Part shown: piece by piece, positions 26,597 through 35,260 of the stretch | Layout: every line of letters starts with the position of its first letter | How positions within the stretch are numbered: position 1 is the stretch's first letter | Source: GWB2-37-7 sp942492835 | Lineage (GTDB): Bacteria; Bacillota; Clostridia; Lutisporales; Lutisporaceae | DNA: 64,000 nt | Assembly: GCA_942492835.1 (NCBI GenBank) | Contig: OW818645.1 | Location: 3,906,001-3,970,000, forward strand | Direction: 5' to 3' | Program-made: the position numbers and the translations under genes | Notes under the pieces: generated by a model | What the model was told of the DNA's origin: nothing | Database searches by the model: none | What the model saw: the letters and a program-made list of their open reading frames with translations, nothing else

Positions 26597-28654
26597 ATGA
26601 GTATTTTAAACGTACCAATACAAAGTTTAAAGGGAATAGGACCTGCCAAGACTAAGCTATTTGCTAAGCTAGGACTAAAGTATGTAGAGGATTTGTTTTA
26701 CTATTATCCAAGAGCCTATAAGGACAAAAGTATTGTTACAGATATTTTGGAGCTGGTGCCTGAAAATCACTATACAGTCAAGATAAGAGTAATGACAAAA
26801 CCTCAGGAGGTACGGAGCAGAACGGGACTCATGATGGTAAAAATTCGTGTAAGTGATGAGACTGGCAGCCTTAATGTTGTCTGGTTTAATAATCGTTTTA
26901 TAAAGAATACTATTAAGCAAGAGGATGAGCTGTTTCTTTATGGTAAGGTAAAGGTTGTAGGAAGAGATGTTGTAATGGAAGCACCAGAGTATGAGAAGGT
27001 TTCAAGCAGAGAAAGTATAAATCTGCTTAGAATAGTACCTGAATATCCTTTAACAGAGGGACTAAGTCAAAAGGACATGCGCAAAGCAGTACATGCCGCT
27101 GTAGAGCTATGTGATGGCAAACTAAGCGATATTTTTCCTGAGGATTTTCGCAAGAAATTTCAGCTATCAGAGATTAACTTCTGCGTAAATAATATACATT
27201 ATCCAGAGTCAATGTATAATTTAAAGCTTGCAATTAAAAGGTTTAAGTTTGAAGAGCTTTTCATACTTCAGTCAGGTCTCATACATATAAAAAGGATGAA
27301 TAGCTCAGAAAAAAAAGGTATTGTTTTTAAGTCATATGACGAGAGGGAATATATACATAAGCTGCCCTTCAAGCTTACCAATGCACAACGTAAGGTACTA
27401 GAGGAAATATTTAAGGACATGGAAAGCAGCAAGTCTATGAATAGGCTTGTTCAGGGAGATGTTGGCTCTGGTAAAACAGTTGTTGCATTGCTTGCCATGT
27501 ACAAATGTGTAAGAAATGGCTTTCAAAGCGTTATGATGGTGCCTACAGAGATTTTGGCTGAACAACATTACATTACCTTCAAACAGTTACTTAATGGCTC
27601 AGACATAAGAATAGAGCTTTTAAAGGGCAGTTTAAGTGCTAAGGAGAAGAATGCTGTACTTCAAAAAATGAAGGAGCATGAAGTAGATATAATAATAGGA
27701 ACTCATGCTTTAATACAAGACAAAGCGGAGTTTGCCAAGGTAGGTTTAGTTATAACCGACGAGCAGCATAGGTTTGGAGTGAGACAGCGTACAGTGCTAT
27801 CTGACAAGGGTGATAATCCTGACATACTTGTTATGACTGCTACACCGATACCTCGCACCTTAACCCTTATATTATATGGAGACCTAGATGTATCGATTAT
27901 TGATGAATTACCTCCTGGAAGAAAGCAGATCAAGACTTATTTTATCAATTCTAATATAAAAGAAAGATTTTATGGTTTTGTTGAAAAAGAGTTGCAGAAG
28001 GGTCATCAGGCATATTTTGTATGTCCTTTGGTAGAGGAATCTGAAAAGTTGGATTTGAAAGCTGCTTCTAAGTACAGAGAAGAACTGCAAAAACATTTTT
28101 CTGAATATAAGGTAGGTTTAGTTCACGGTAAAATGAAAGCTGAGGAAAAGAATCAAGTTATGGATGAGATGCGAAAGGGAGAGATAGACATACTTGTTTC
28201 TACCACGGTTATAGAGGTAGGAGTAAATATACCAAATTCAACAATTATGGCTATAGAGAATGCTGAACGCTTCGGATTAGCACAGCTGCATCAGCTTCGT
28301 GGCAGAGTTGGAAGAGGCAAGCATCAATCATATTGTATTTTATTATCTGACTCAGAAAGTAAGATAGCAGTAGAAAGACTGAAATATATGACAAAATCAG
28401 AAAATGGTTTTGATATAGCAGAGAAGGATTTAGAGCTTAGGGGAGCAGGTGAAATGTTGGGACAAAAGCAGCACGGACTTCCGGAACTAAAGATTGCAGA
28501 TATTTTAAATGATACTGTACTGCTAAATCAATCGAGAGAAGCTGTTTTATATTTATATGATTCTGGTAAGCTAGAAGAGCTTGAATATCAAAAAATGAAG
28601 AAAGAGCTTGATATTCGTTTCAACAGAATTTTGGAAGAAATAACTCTAAATTAG
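26597..28654 (+). CDS. recG: ATP-dependent DNA helicase RecG
   Basis: Branch-migrating helicase for fork reversal and recombination. The N-terminal wedge domain (LKGIGPAKTKLFAKLG, OB fold about 60-150) is followed by helicase lobes with GDVGSGKTVVALLA near 287, DEQHRFG near 387, and the C-terminal TRG motif region QLHQLRGRVGRG. Length is 685 aa. ATG 26597 fits GAGGT spacing better than ATG 26591. It lies between terminators, so it is probably transcribed alone or by read-through. Confidence 0.96.
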   Translation: MSILNVPIQSLKGIGPAKTKLFAKLGLKYVEDLFYYYPRAYKDKSIVTDILELVPENHYTVKIRVMTKPQEVRSRTGLMMVKIRVSDETGSLNVVWFNNRFIKNTIKQEDELFLYGKVKVVGRDVVMEAPEYEKVSSRESINLLRIVPEYPLTEGLSQKDMRKAVHAAVELCDGKLSDIFPEDFRKKFQLSEINFCVNNIHYPESMYNLKLAIKRFKFEELFILQSGLIHIKRMNSSEKKGIVFKSYDEREYIHKLPFKLTNAQRKVLEEIFKDMESSKSMNRLVQGDVGSGKTVVALLAMYKCVRNGFQSVMMVPTEILAEQHYITFKQLLNGSDIRIELLKGSLSAKEKNAVLQKMKEHEVDIIIGTHALIQDKAEFAKVGLVITDEQHRFGVRQRTVLSDKGDNPDILVMTATPIPRTLTLILYGDLDVSIIDELPPGRKQIKTYFINSNIKERFYGFVEKELQKGHQAYFVCPLVEESEKLDLKAASKYREELQKHFSEYKVGLVHGKMKAEEKNQVMDEMRKGEIDILVSTTVIEVGVNIPNSTIMAIENAERFGLAQLHQLRGRVGRGKHQSYCILLSDSESKIAVERLKYMTKSENGFDIAEKDLELRGAGEMLGQKQHGLPELKIADILNDTVLLNQSREAVLYLYDSGKLEELEYQKMKKELDIRFNRILEEITLN

Positions 28655-28675
28655 AAATTTGTTTTGTATGACTTT

Positions 28676-28710
28676 AAAGCTTGAAAGCGTCATGTTTTCG
28701 AGCTTTTTTA
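28676..28710 (+). terminator. Intrinsic terminator after recG
   Basis: AAAGCTTGAAA pairs with TTTCGAGCTTT (11 bp, one G-U), 9-nt loop, then TTTT. Confidence 0.8.
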
Positions 28711-28843
28711 TGTTCTATAGCAAAATGGAATACATGGGTTGTTAATACTGTGTTATTTTGTATTTTTACCTATAAATTACATGGTTTAAAAATTTACAAT
28801 TTAGACAAATTAATAATACTAAAATAAATGGAGGTGTTACATA

Positions 28844-29074
28844 ATGAGACAAAATAATACTAACAACACTAATCAAACTCTAGTTCCAGAAGCTAAGGCA
28901 GTACTAAGAAGTTTTAGAGATCAAGTTGCACAAGAATTTGGAATAGACTTCACTGGCTATAATGGAGACAGAACAGCAAGAGAATGTGGTAGCGTTGGTG
29001 GAGAAATGGTAAAGAGAATGATTGAGCAAGCAGAAAGAAACATGTCAGGTAATACTACAACAACAAGAAGATAA
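28844..29074 (+). CDS. Alpha/beta-type small acid-soluble spore protein
   Basis: DNA-saturating spore core protein, 76 aa. It shows the SASP pattern VPEAKAVLRSFRDQVAQEFGI (first helix with the GPR protease site around the AQEFG stretch) and YNGDRTARECGSVGGEMVKRMIEQAE (second helix, with the conserved GSVGGEMVK). GGAGGTG precedes the ATG. Monocistronic between terminators. Expected to be under forespore sigma-G, but I see no convincing sigma-G promoter by eye. Confidence 0.93.
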   Translation: MRQNNTNNTNQTLVPEAKAVLRSFRDQVAQEFGIDFTGYNGDRTARECGSVGGEMVKRMIEQAERNMSGNTTTTRR

Positions 29075-29081
29075 AACTACA

Positions 29082-29137
29082 AAAAGGGGCAGTTGTACAA
29101 CTAATTATTTACCATGCTTGTGCAACAGTCCCTTTTA
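29082..29137 (+). terminator. Long hairpin terminator after the SASP gene
   Basis: The AAAAGGG...GTTG...ACA arm pairs with TGT..CAAC...CCCTTTT over about 18 positions with two mismatches and a ~20-nt loop, ending in TTTTATATT. Such long stems are usual after SASP genes. Confidence 0.7.
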
Positions 29138-29165
29138 TATTGGGATTAAATACGAAAAATTAAAA

Positions 29166-29190
29166 ATACTGGTGATAATATCACCAGTAT
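29166..29190. promoter_or_regulatory. 25-bp perfect palindrome, operator-like
   Basis: Two 12-base arms (ATACTGGTGATA and its exact complement) around a single A. No T tract follows, so it is not an ordinary terminator. The rest of 29138-29461 holds a ribosome-site-like GGAGAGGAG followed by a 26-codon TTG frame (29204-29284) with no recognisable product, a TTGAGA/TCTCAA hairpin near 29263-29280, and the rsmD promoter. Factor unknown. Confidence 0.5.
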
Positions 29191-29403
29191 CGGGAGAGGA
29201 GAAATTGAAGGAAGAGCTCTATGGGGATTATAGTTTTGCAGAAGAAACATTCTGCTCAAAATTGAGATTTTATTCTCAACTCTAATTAACTAATTTCCCT
29301 ACAACTATATTGTGCATAATTATTATTTTTATTCAAGACTAAACAATTTAATAATGGTTAATGTGATATATATGCTTAACATTATTATTTGTACTTATTT
29401 AAG

Positions 29404-29432
29404 TTTTCAAAAAATAGTATTTATGCTAAAAT
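29404..29432 (+). promoter_or_regulatory. Promoter for rsmD-coaD
   Basis: TTTTCA, 17 bp, TAAAAT (29427-29432) with a TGC extended -10, about 30 bases before the rsmD start. Confidence 0.55.
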
Positions 29433-29461
29433 GTAATTAATGTCAAAAAGGAGGTAATCTT

Positions 29462-30016
29462 TTGCGTGTTATTTCAGGTGAATTAAGAGGCAGAAAACTA
29501 GAGAAGCTAGAGGGAATGGACATCAGACCAACCTCGGACAGAGTGAAGGAATCACTGTTTAACATGTTTGGGGTCAAGACCTATGACAGCAGTTTTCTTG
29601 ATTTGTTTGCAGGCACTGGAGCAATAGGTATAGAAGCATATAGTAGAGGTGCTGCAAAGGTTGTTTTTATTGATGCAGATGCAAAGAGTATTCAAGTTTT
29701 AAAAGGAAATCTGCAGAAACTGAATATTTTAGATAAGGTAGAGGTATATAATACTGATTACATAAATGCAATAAGCAAATTATCAGCAGATGGTAGAAGC
29801 TTTGATATTATCTTTATGGATCCTCCCTATCTGAAGGGTTATGAAAAGAATGCTCTAAATGTAGTCTCGGATAAGAATTTACTTTCGACTGATGGAATTA
29901 TAGTAGTAGAGCATGAATTATTGGATGAAATGCCAAAAAGAGCAGGAAGTTTAGCTATAAAGCGTCAAAAGAAATATGGTAAGACTATGCTTACCTTTTA
30001 CACAATAGACATATAA
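29462..30016 (+). CDS. rsmD: 16S rRNA (guanine-966-N2)-methyltransferase
   Basis: SAM-dependent rRNA methyltransferase, 184 aa. It starts at TTG with AAGGAGG upstream (the first residues RVISGELRGRKL are family-typical). SAM motif FLDLFAGTGAIGIEA near residue 45, catalytic DPPY motif FMDPPYLKGYE near residue 120. The rsmD-coaD pair is conserved in Firmicutes. Confidence 0.94.
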   Translation: MRVISGELRGRKLEKLEGMDIRPTSDRVKESLFNMFGVKTYDSSFLDLFAGTGAIGIEAYSRGAAKVVFIDADAKSIQVLKGNLQKLNILDKVEVYNTDYINAISKLSADGRSFDIIFMDPPYLKGYEKNALNVVSDKNLLSTDGIIVVEHELLDEMPKRAGSLAIKRQKKYGKTMLTFYTIDI

Positions 30017-30054
30017 AGCATAAACCTATGCAAAGTACTAAGGAGGAATGAAAC

Positions 30055-30540
30055 TTGAGAACAGGAGTTTGTCCCGGAAGCTTTGATCCGGTAACAAACG
30101 GACATCTTGATATAATTGCCAGATCATCGAAGATGTTTGATAAGGTTATAGTAGCTGTACTTATAAATTCAACTAAGAATTCACTTTTTACTGTCGAAGA
30201 GAGAGTTAAAATGCTAAAGACAACATGTGAACAATATAAAAACGTAGAAATTGACAGTTTTTCGGGGCTTCTTATTGATTTTGTGAAGCTCAATAAGGCT
30301 AGATTTATTATTAAAGGTCTAAGAGCTGTCTCAGATTTTGAGTATGAAAAACAAATGGCACTAATGAACAGTAAGCTGGACAATGATATTGAAACTATAT
30401 TTATGATGACCAGTAACAGATATTCATACTTAAGCTCTAGCATAATAAAGGAAGTTATTACACTTGGAGGAGATATAAGCGGATTAGTTCCAGAGCTTGT
30501 AGAGACTGAATTAATGAAAAGAATCAATATAGGAGGTTAG
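30055..30540 (+). CDS. coaD: Phosphopantetheine adenylyltransferase
   Basis: Fourth step of CoA synthesis, adenylating 4'-phosphopantetheine. The nucleotidyltransferase motif CPGSFDPVTNGHLD sits at the N-terminus, with IIKGLRAVSDFEYE and the YSYLSSSIIKEV segment later. TTG start, with AAGGAGG upstream. Length is 161 aa, typical. Followed after 4 nt by a coiled-coil gene. Confidence 0.95.
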   Translation: MRTGVCPGSFDPVTNGHLDIIARSSKMFDKVIVAVLINSTKNSLFTVEERVKMLKTTCEQYKNVEIDSFSGLLIDFVKLNKARFIIKGLRAVSDFEYEKQMALMNSKLDNDIETIFMMTSNRYSYLSSSIIKEVITLGGDISGLVPELVETELMKRINIGG

Positions 30541-30544
30541 ATTT

Positions 30545-31081
30545 ATGGAAGTTATGATGCTTCTTGAAGCGTTAGAGGACGTATTGGACAAGGCTAATGC
30601 ACTACCGTTGTCTTCAAAGGTGATAGTCAATAGAGAAGAACTACTAGAAATTATAAAGGATATTAGAATCAAAATACCTGATGAGGTTAAACAGGCTCAA
30701 TGGATTAAAGAAGAGAGACAAAAAATTCTTTTTGAAGCGAAAAAGGAAGCTGAAGGTATTAGAACTGAATGTGAGGACAAGCTTGCACGTATTAAAGAAG
30801 AAAGACAAAGAGTTCTGGCTGAGGCAGCAAAGGAAGCTGAGATAATGAGACAGGAAGCTGATAAGAGGCTTTTGGGTCTTATTGAGGAAAGCGAGATAGT
30901 TAAGAGGGCAAATGAACAAGCAAGAGAAATTATAATTGCAGCACAGCAAGATGCAAAGAAAATTAGATTAGGCTCAAGAGCTTATGCTGACGATATATTG
31001 GGTGATGTAGAAAAATACATAGATAACATATCAGGTACCATAAAAGCGAATAGAACTGAGTTGAAGACTAAGAAGAGCTAA
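30545..31081 (+). CDS. Coiled-coil protein downstream of coaD (ATPase-stalk-like)
   Basis: 178 residues dominated by a charged, Ala/Glu/Lys-rich coiled coil (about 50-150) with heptad-like repeats such as RQKILFEAKKEAEGI and RQRVLAEAAKEAEIM, resembling F0 subunit b or DivIVA-like stalks, but with no membrane helix. Similar proteins are common after coaD in Clostridia and are usually annotated only as hypothetical or ATPase. AGGAGG lies at the end of coaD. Function unknown; a scaffold role in division or sporulation is only a guess. Confidence 0.75.
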   Translation: MEVMMLLEALEDVLDKANALPLSSKVIVNREELLEIIKDIRIKIPDEVKQAQWIKEERQKILFEAKKEAEGIRTECEDKLARIKEERQRVLAEAAKEAEIMRQEADKRLLGLIEESEIVKRANEQAREIIIAAQQDAKKIRLGSRAYADDILGDVEKYIDNISGTIKANRTELKTKKS

Positions 31082-31103
31082 GGTTTATGCCTTGGCTCTT
31101 TTT
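31073..31103. terminator. Bidirectional terminator shared by two convergent gene ends
   Basis: AAGAGCTAAGG pairs with CCTTGGCTCTT (11 bp, one G-U), 6-nt loop, then TTTTT; on the other strand the A-rich flank is weaker. The stem overlaps the last codons of both the coiled-coil gene and ylbJ. Confidence 0.75.
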
Positions 31104-32296
31104 ATGTTGATAGCTAATGCAAATAATAACATAAGCGTGAGGACTAAGAGTAAATTTAGTGTAGTGTTACCTATTTTACTTATAAAGCTGCTGTTAATAT
31201 ATCTTACATATTGATGTGCACTTGCAGAATCAAAAACATTAAAGACCGGCTTTATACCTACAAAACCAAATAGAAAATAAGTATATATAGCTGCTGTAAT
31301 CCCTTGGAAAAGCTTAACCACAAAGTATAATCCAAAGCTTAAACTGCTATTGCCTATAACACTTAAGACCTGTGCATTAACAGAAAGACCTCCAAAGCTC
31401 ATCATAAAGCTTATCATCATTAGTTTGGAAATAGTGGGGATTTCTGAGGCAGCACATTCTTTTATTCCATTTGTCATTTCTAGAAAACCAACAATAAAGC
31501 TCGAAACTGCTTGCTGGCTTAAATTTGTAAAGTGTAACAGCCTGCAAATTAAATATGATGCATGATATAGAAAACCAGATAGCTTCAAAACATTTGTGAT
31601 TACAGAAAATAATACAATAAATCCACCAATCAAGAGAGTTAAGTTTATAGCACCTTTAACGGCATCTCCCATAAGAATTCCAAAGGAACGTCCATCTTTT
31701 TTTCTATACTCTAGCATCTCATAAAAGGGATTGGTTTTGGGTTTTACAGTAAATTTTGAAGTTGTATGCTTATATGTCTTATCATTTCGCCAAAAACGCA
31801 TAATAAATCCTGCTGATAAAGCTGATAAATAATGTGCTAAAGCCAAAAGTAACCCTAACCGTGGATTCCCCAATATGCCTGTAGCAACAGCACCAATAAT
31901 AAACAAAGGACCAGAGGTACTACAAAGACTTAAAATCCGCTGTGCCTCAACTTGGCTGCATATTTTATTCTCCAAAAGAGAGACGGTTATTTTTGCACCT
32001 ACAGGATAGCCTGAAGCGATGCTCATAAAAAATGCAAAGGAAGCCTCTCCAGGTATTCTAAATAAAGGCACCATCACAGAACGAAAACAACTTCCCAAAA
32101 AGCTTACGATGCCTAAACCTATAAGTATTTCTACACATATAAAGAAAGGCAGTAGAGCTGGAAGTACTACATTAAACCAAAGCTGCAAGCCAGAATAAGC
32201 AGAATCGAAGGACTCATTTGGGTATATTACTATGTACATGACAAGAATACAGAATATAGCTGCCAATATAAAAACTGAAATATTCTTTTTCAACAA
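31085..32296 (-). CDS. ylbJ: Sporulation integral membrane protein YlbJ
   Basis: Polytopic membrane protein with nucleoside-recognition (Gate) type helices, required for spore cortex formation in B. subtilis under sigma-E. Many hydrophobic helices span the ~404 residues; the conserved SGYPVGAKI and a second-half VGFLEMTNG are visible. I chose the TTG at 32296 because GAGGTG lies 6 nt upstream; an ATG at 32320 extends it by 8 residues without a ribosome site. It is convergent with the coaD unit. Confidence 0.9.
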   Translation of the reverse strand: MLKKNISVFILAAIFCILVMYIVIYPNESFDSAYSGLQLWFNVVLPALLPFFICVEILIGLGIVSFLGSCFRSVMVPLFRIPGEASFAFFMSIASGYPVGAKITVSLLENKICSQVEAQRILSLCSTSGPLFIIGAVATGILGNPRLGLLLALAHYLSALSAGFIMRFWRNDKTYKHTTSKFTVKPKTNPFYEMLEYRKKDGRSFGILMGDAVKGAINLTLLIGGFIVLFSVITNVLKLSGFLYHASYLICRLLHFTNLSQQAVSSFIVGFLEMTNGIKECAASEIPTISKLMMISFMMSFGGLSVNAQVLSVIGNSSLSFGLYFVVKLFQGITAAIYTYFLFGFVGIKPVFNVFDSASAHQYVRYINSSFISKIGNTTLNLLLVLTLMLLFALAINIKRAKA

Positions 32297-32382
32297 GAAA
32301 AACACCTCACTTATGTACATCTATAATATAAATATATTATAAGTAAGGTTGGTTATGCTGTGTTGATTCATAAAATTTGTGC

Positions 32383-33621
32383 CTATATATAAATTGGTGA
32401 GCTTAAATAATCCTCTCCTGCTTTTTTATAGCTGTTGCCTGGTCGAGCTAGATTATATATGTCAGAAGCTCTCAAGTCATAATCAAACATTTTGTTTAAA
32501 AGGGGGTTAATTACTTTAAAATCAGCCACCTTGTTAATGACAGGAAACTGTGAAGTATTGTTAATGCTTCGTAAAAGCTGTTTGCCTTTATCATTAAAGC
32601 CGAGCACTCTTGTGTAGGAAGGGATACCAGGCTGTTTGAAGGCTTTTGAATCTTCCCATTTAAGGTCGAGAAGTATATGACATAGAAGCCTTTGTATAGA
32701 AGCACGGGTGTACCTTTTGGTTTTTATACCTTCAATTAATTCCTCTACGCAGGTTGCTTGGTCTGCAGCCTTTTTTATTCTAAATTCTATGCCTTCCTTG
32801 TGACTAATATATTCTTGTAATTGTTCTGCTTTCATAGTTCTTATTCTATAAAGCAATACATCAGATAAGCATTCAAGATATACAGGAGCTTTGCCCTTAA
32901 TAGTATCCTGTTCCATAATATCAAAAGAGGTTTTTGGAAGACTTAATTTTAACTTCTCTGACATACCAAAGCTTTTAATTTCATTTCTTACTGCTGTAGC
33001 ACTAGCAATTTCATTAGTTAATTCCGCATCATTGTAATTGTTTTTAACTCGCTTTATTGTATAAGGTATCATAGGACTTTTTAGTTGAATAATTGATTTT
33101 ATATATTCTATACCGAGGATATTATTTGGGTTTTCCCAAATATGGCTGTCAACATGACTATTTTCTTTATAATAATCTTCTAAGGCTAGAGATACTGACT
33201 TTGGATAGGGAGTTCCAAGCTTTAGATATTGCTTTACAAGACTGCTAAAATCCTCAGGTTCATTTATAAGCAGCTCTGCAACACTCTTTAGCAAAGTGGT
33301 CTCACCAATCTCACTACCAAAGCAGATTCCATCAATAATTTTTAGATTGTTTAGTATATTTACTGCTCCAAAAGCAAACAACTCTGCGGGCTGGCAGGAA
33401 TATACCAAGGGCAGTTCTATAACAAGATCAGCACCACCATACAAAGCCATTTTTGCACGGCTCCATTTATCAAACATGGCTGGTTCACCTCGTTGAACAA
33501 AGCTGCCGCTCATTATACACACGATATTGTCTGCTGCTAATTGCTGTCTGACAGCTTCTATATGATATTTATGTCCGTTGTGAAAAGGATTATATTCGGA
33601 AATAATAGCGATTGTATTCAT
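32383..33621 (-). CDS. tmcAL: tRNA(Met) cytidine acetate ligase
   Basis: Forms N4-acetylcytidine at the wobble base of elongator tRNA(Met), using acetate and ATP. N-terminal nucleotidyltransferase fold with IISEYNPFHNGHKYHI (HIGH-like), MSGSFVQRGEPAMFDKW and ELPLVYSCQPAELFA; 412 aa. AAGGAG precedes the ATG on the minus strand. It lies divergent from ackA; both concern free acetate, which may be chance. Formerly YlbM, with ylbJ beside it as in many Firmicutes. Confidence 0.92.
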   Translation of the reverse strand: MNTIAIISEYNPFHNGHKYHIEAVRQQLAADNIVCIMSGSFVQRGEPAMFDKWSRAKMALYGGADLVIELPLVYSCQPAELFAFGAVNILNNLKIIDGICFGSEIGETTLLKSVAELLINEPEDFSSLVKQYLKLGTPYPKSVSLALEDYYKENSHVDSHIWENPNNILGIEYIKSIIQLKSPMIPYTIKRVKNNYNDAELTNEIASATAVRNEIKSFGMSEKLKLSLPKTSFDIMEQDTIKGKAPVYLECLSDVLLYRIRTMKAEQLQEYISHKEGIEFRIKKAADQATCVEELIEGIKTKRYTRASIQRLLCHILLDLKWEDSKAFKQPGIPSYTRVLGFNDKGKQLLRSINNTSQFPVINKVADFKVINPLLNKMFDYDLRASDIYNLARPGNSYKKAGEDYLSSPIYI

Positions 33622-33664
33622 AAAAACTCCTTTTGCAGTAGAGATATTTTATCCTGCATATATA

Positions 33665-33692
33665 ATTATACTATATGTTTTGCACTGAACAA
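33665..33692 (-). promoter_or_regulatory. Promoter candidate for tmcAL
   Basis: Read on the minus strand: TTGTTC (33692-33687), 16 bp, TATAAT (33670-33665), about 45 bases before the tmcAL start. Confidence 0.45.
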
Positions 33693-33742
33693 ATTTTATT
33701 GAATTCAAAATGCGAAAAATATTTTTCTTGATACATACGCAT

Positions 33743-33751
33743 TTCGACAAA
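33743..33751 (-). promoter_or_regulatory. Spo0A-box-like site upstream of ackA
   Basis: TTTGTCGAA on the minus strand, matching the Spo0A box core TGTCGAA, about 100 bases before the ackA start codon. A short motif, so chance occurrence is possible. Confidence 0.3.
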
Positions 33752-33853
33752 ATTATGTATAAAACTTTATTTTCTCCGAATTATAAGAAGGAAAAACAAC
33801 ATTTTTATAGAAGTAAAGCTTGTATACAATAAACTTCAAGGAGGAATGAATAA

Positions 33854-35050
33854 ATGAAGGTTCTCGTTATCAATTGCGGCAGTTCTTCACTAAAGTACCA
33901 GTTAATTAACATGGACAATGAAGAAGTGTTGGCAAAGGGTATATGCGAAAGAATTGGCATAGAAGGCTCATTCTTAAAGCATCAATCAGGGGAAGGTGAC
34001 AAAATTACTATTGAGAAGCCTATGCCTACACATACAGAAGCTATTCAAAGCGTTTTAGAAGCATTAACAGATAGTAATCATGGTGTTATTAAAAACATGA
34101 GTGAAATTAATGCAGTAGGTCATAGAGTAGTACATGCAGGTGAAAAATTTGCTACATCAGTTATAATAAATGATGATGTAATGGCGGCATTAAATGAATG
34201 TATTGAGTTAGCACCTTTACATAATCCACCAAACATAATAGGTATCGAAGCATGTAAGAAGATAATGCCAAACGTACCTATGGTTGGAGTATTTGATACT
34301 GCTTTCCATCAAACTATGTCAAAGGAAGCATACATATATGCGATTCCTTATGAGATGTATGAAAAGTACAAGATTAGAAGATATGGATTCCACGGAACTT
34401 CTCATAAGTATGTATCAGAGAGAGCTGCTGAGCTTTTAGGAAAGCCACTTTCAGAGCTTAAGATAATTACTTGTCACTTAGGAAATGGTGCAAGTATCGC
34501 GGCTGTCAAAAATGGCAAGTCTATTGATACATCAATGGGATTTACTCCTCTTGAGGGCTTAGCAATGGGCACAAGATCAGGAGATATGGATCCAGCAATA
34601 GTAACCTTCCTGCAAGAAAAAGAAAACCTTACAGCGGAGCAGGTAAACAACCTTTTGAATAAGAAATCTGGTGTATTTGGTATATCTAAGCTAAGCAGTG
34701 ACTTTAGAGATATAGAAGAAGCAGCAGTAGCTGGGAATGAGAATGCTAAATTGGCATTAGATATATATCACTATAGAGTTAAGAAATATATAGGTGCTTA
34801 TATGGCGGCTATGAATGGCGCAGATGCAATAGTATTTACAGCAGGCTTGGGTGAAAACTCAGTTAGTTCAAGAGAAGAAATCTGTAAGGATATGGAATTC
34901 CTCGGCATAAAGATAAACCTTGAAAAGAATAATGTAAGAGGAAAGTTAATCGATATATCCGCTGAAGGTTCAAAAGTTAAGGTGCTTATAGTACCTACAA
35001 ATGAAGAACTTATGATAGCAAGAGATACAAAAACTTTATTAAATAAATAA
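33854..35050 (+). CDS. ackA: Acetate kinase
   Basis: Makes ATP and acetate from acetyl phosphate, the main energy-yielding step of acetogenic fermentation. Motifs are NCGSSSLKYQL at the start, VGHRVVHAGE, FDTAFHQT, the FHGTSHKYVS loop and CHLGNGASI. Length is 398 aa. AAGGAGG lies 9 nt upstream. pta is not adjacent: the upstream neighbour is the divergent tmcAL. Ends at its own terminator. Confidence 0.97.
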   Translation: MKVLVINCGSSSLKYQLINMDNEEVLAKGICERIGIEGSFLKHQSGEGDKITIEKPMPTHTEAIQSVLEALTDSNHGVIKNMSEINAVGHRVVHAGEKFATSVIINDDVMAALNECIELAPLHNPPNIIGIEACKKIMPNVPMVGVFDTAFHQTMSKEAYIYAIPYEMYEKYKIRRYGFHGTSHKYVSERAAELLGKPLSELKIITCHLGNGASIAAVKNGKSIDTSMGFTPLEGLAMGTRSGDMDPAIVTFLQEKENLTAEQVNNLLNKKSGVFGISKLSSDFRDIEEAAVAGNENAKLALDIYHYRVKKYIGAYMAAMNGADAIVFTAGLGENSVSSREEICKDMEFLGIKINLEKNNVRGKLIDISAEGSKVKVLIVPTNEELMIARDTKTLLNK

Positions 35051-35077
35051 ACAAATATGCATCAAATAAAAATGTAG

Positions 35078-35107
35078 TGGCAGACCTATGTGTCTGCCAG
35101 AATTTTA
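35078..35107 (+). terminator. Terminator after ackA
   Basis: TGGCAGAC (35078-35085) pairs with GTCTGCCA (35092-35099), 6-nt loop, then GAATTTTAT. Confidence 0.75.
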
Positions 35108-35201
35108 TAATGAATTTTGGCGATTCCATCCCCTACATTTATTAATTTATCAAAAAAAAAGTAAATATTTTTATAAATATCTGTATGTAAAGCTTTTTTT
35201 C

Positions 35202-35230
35202 TTGACAAAATAATATTTGATTTGTATAAT
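35202..35230 (+). promoter_or_regulatory. Consensus sigma-A promoter for yceD-rpmF
   Basis: TTGACA, exactly 17 bp, TATAAT: a perfect vegetative promoter. Transcription should start near 35237, about 24 bases before the yceD ATG. This is the best promoter match in the window. Confidence 0.92.
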
Positions 35231-35260
35231 TTAATTTGTTAATTACATAGAGGTGGTCAA

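Noticed and set aside
28720..28800. A sigma-G promoter before the SASP gene
   Set aside because: TGTATT and CATGGTT are present but only 15 bp apart and both imperfect; not good enough to call.
29022..29285. An 87-codon frame across the end of the SASP gene
   Set aside because: It crosses the SASP terminator in another frame; only its last 26 codons, behind a separate ribosome-like site, are even possible.
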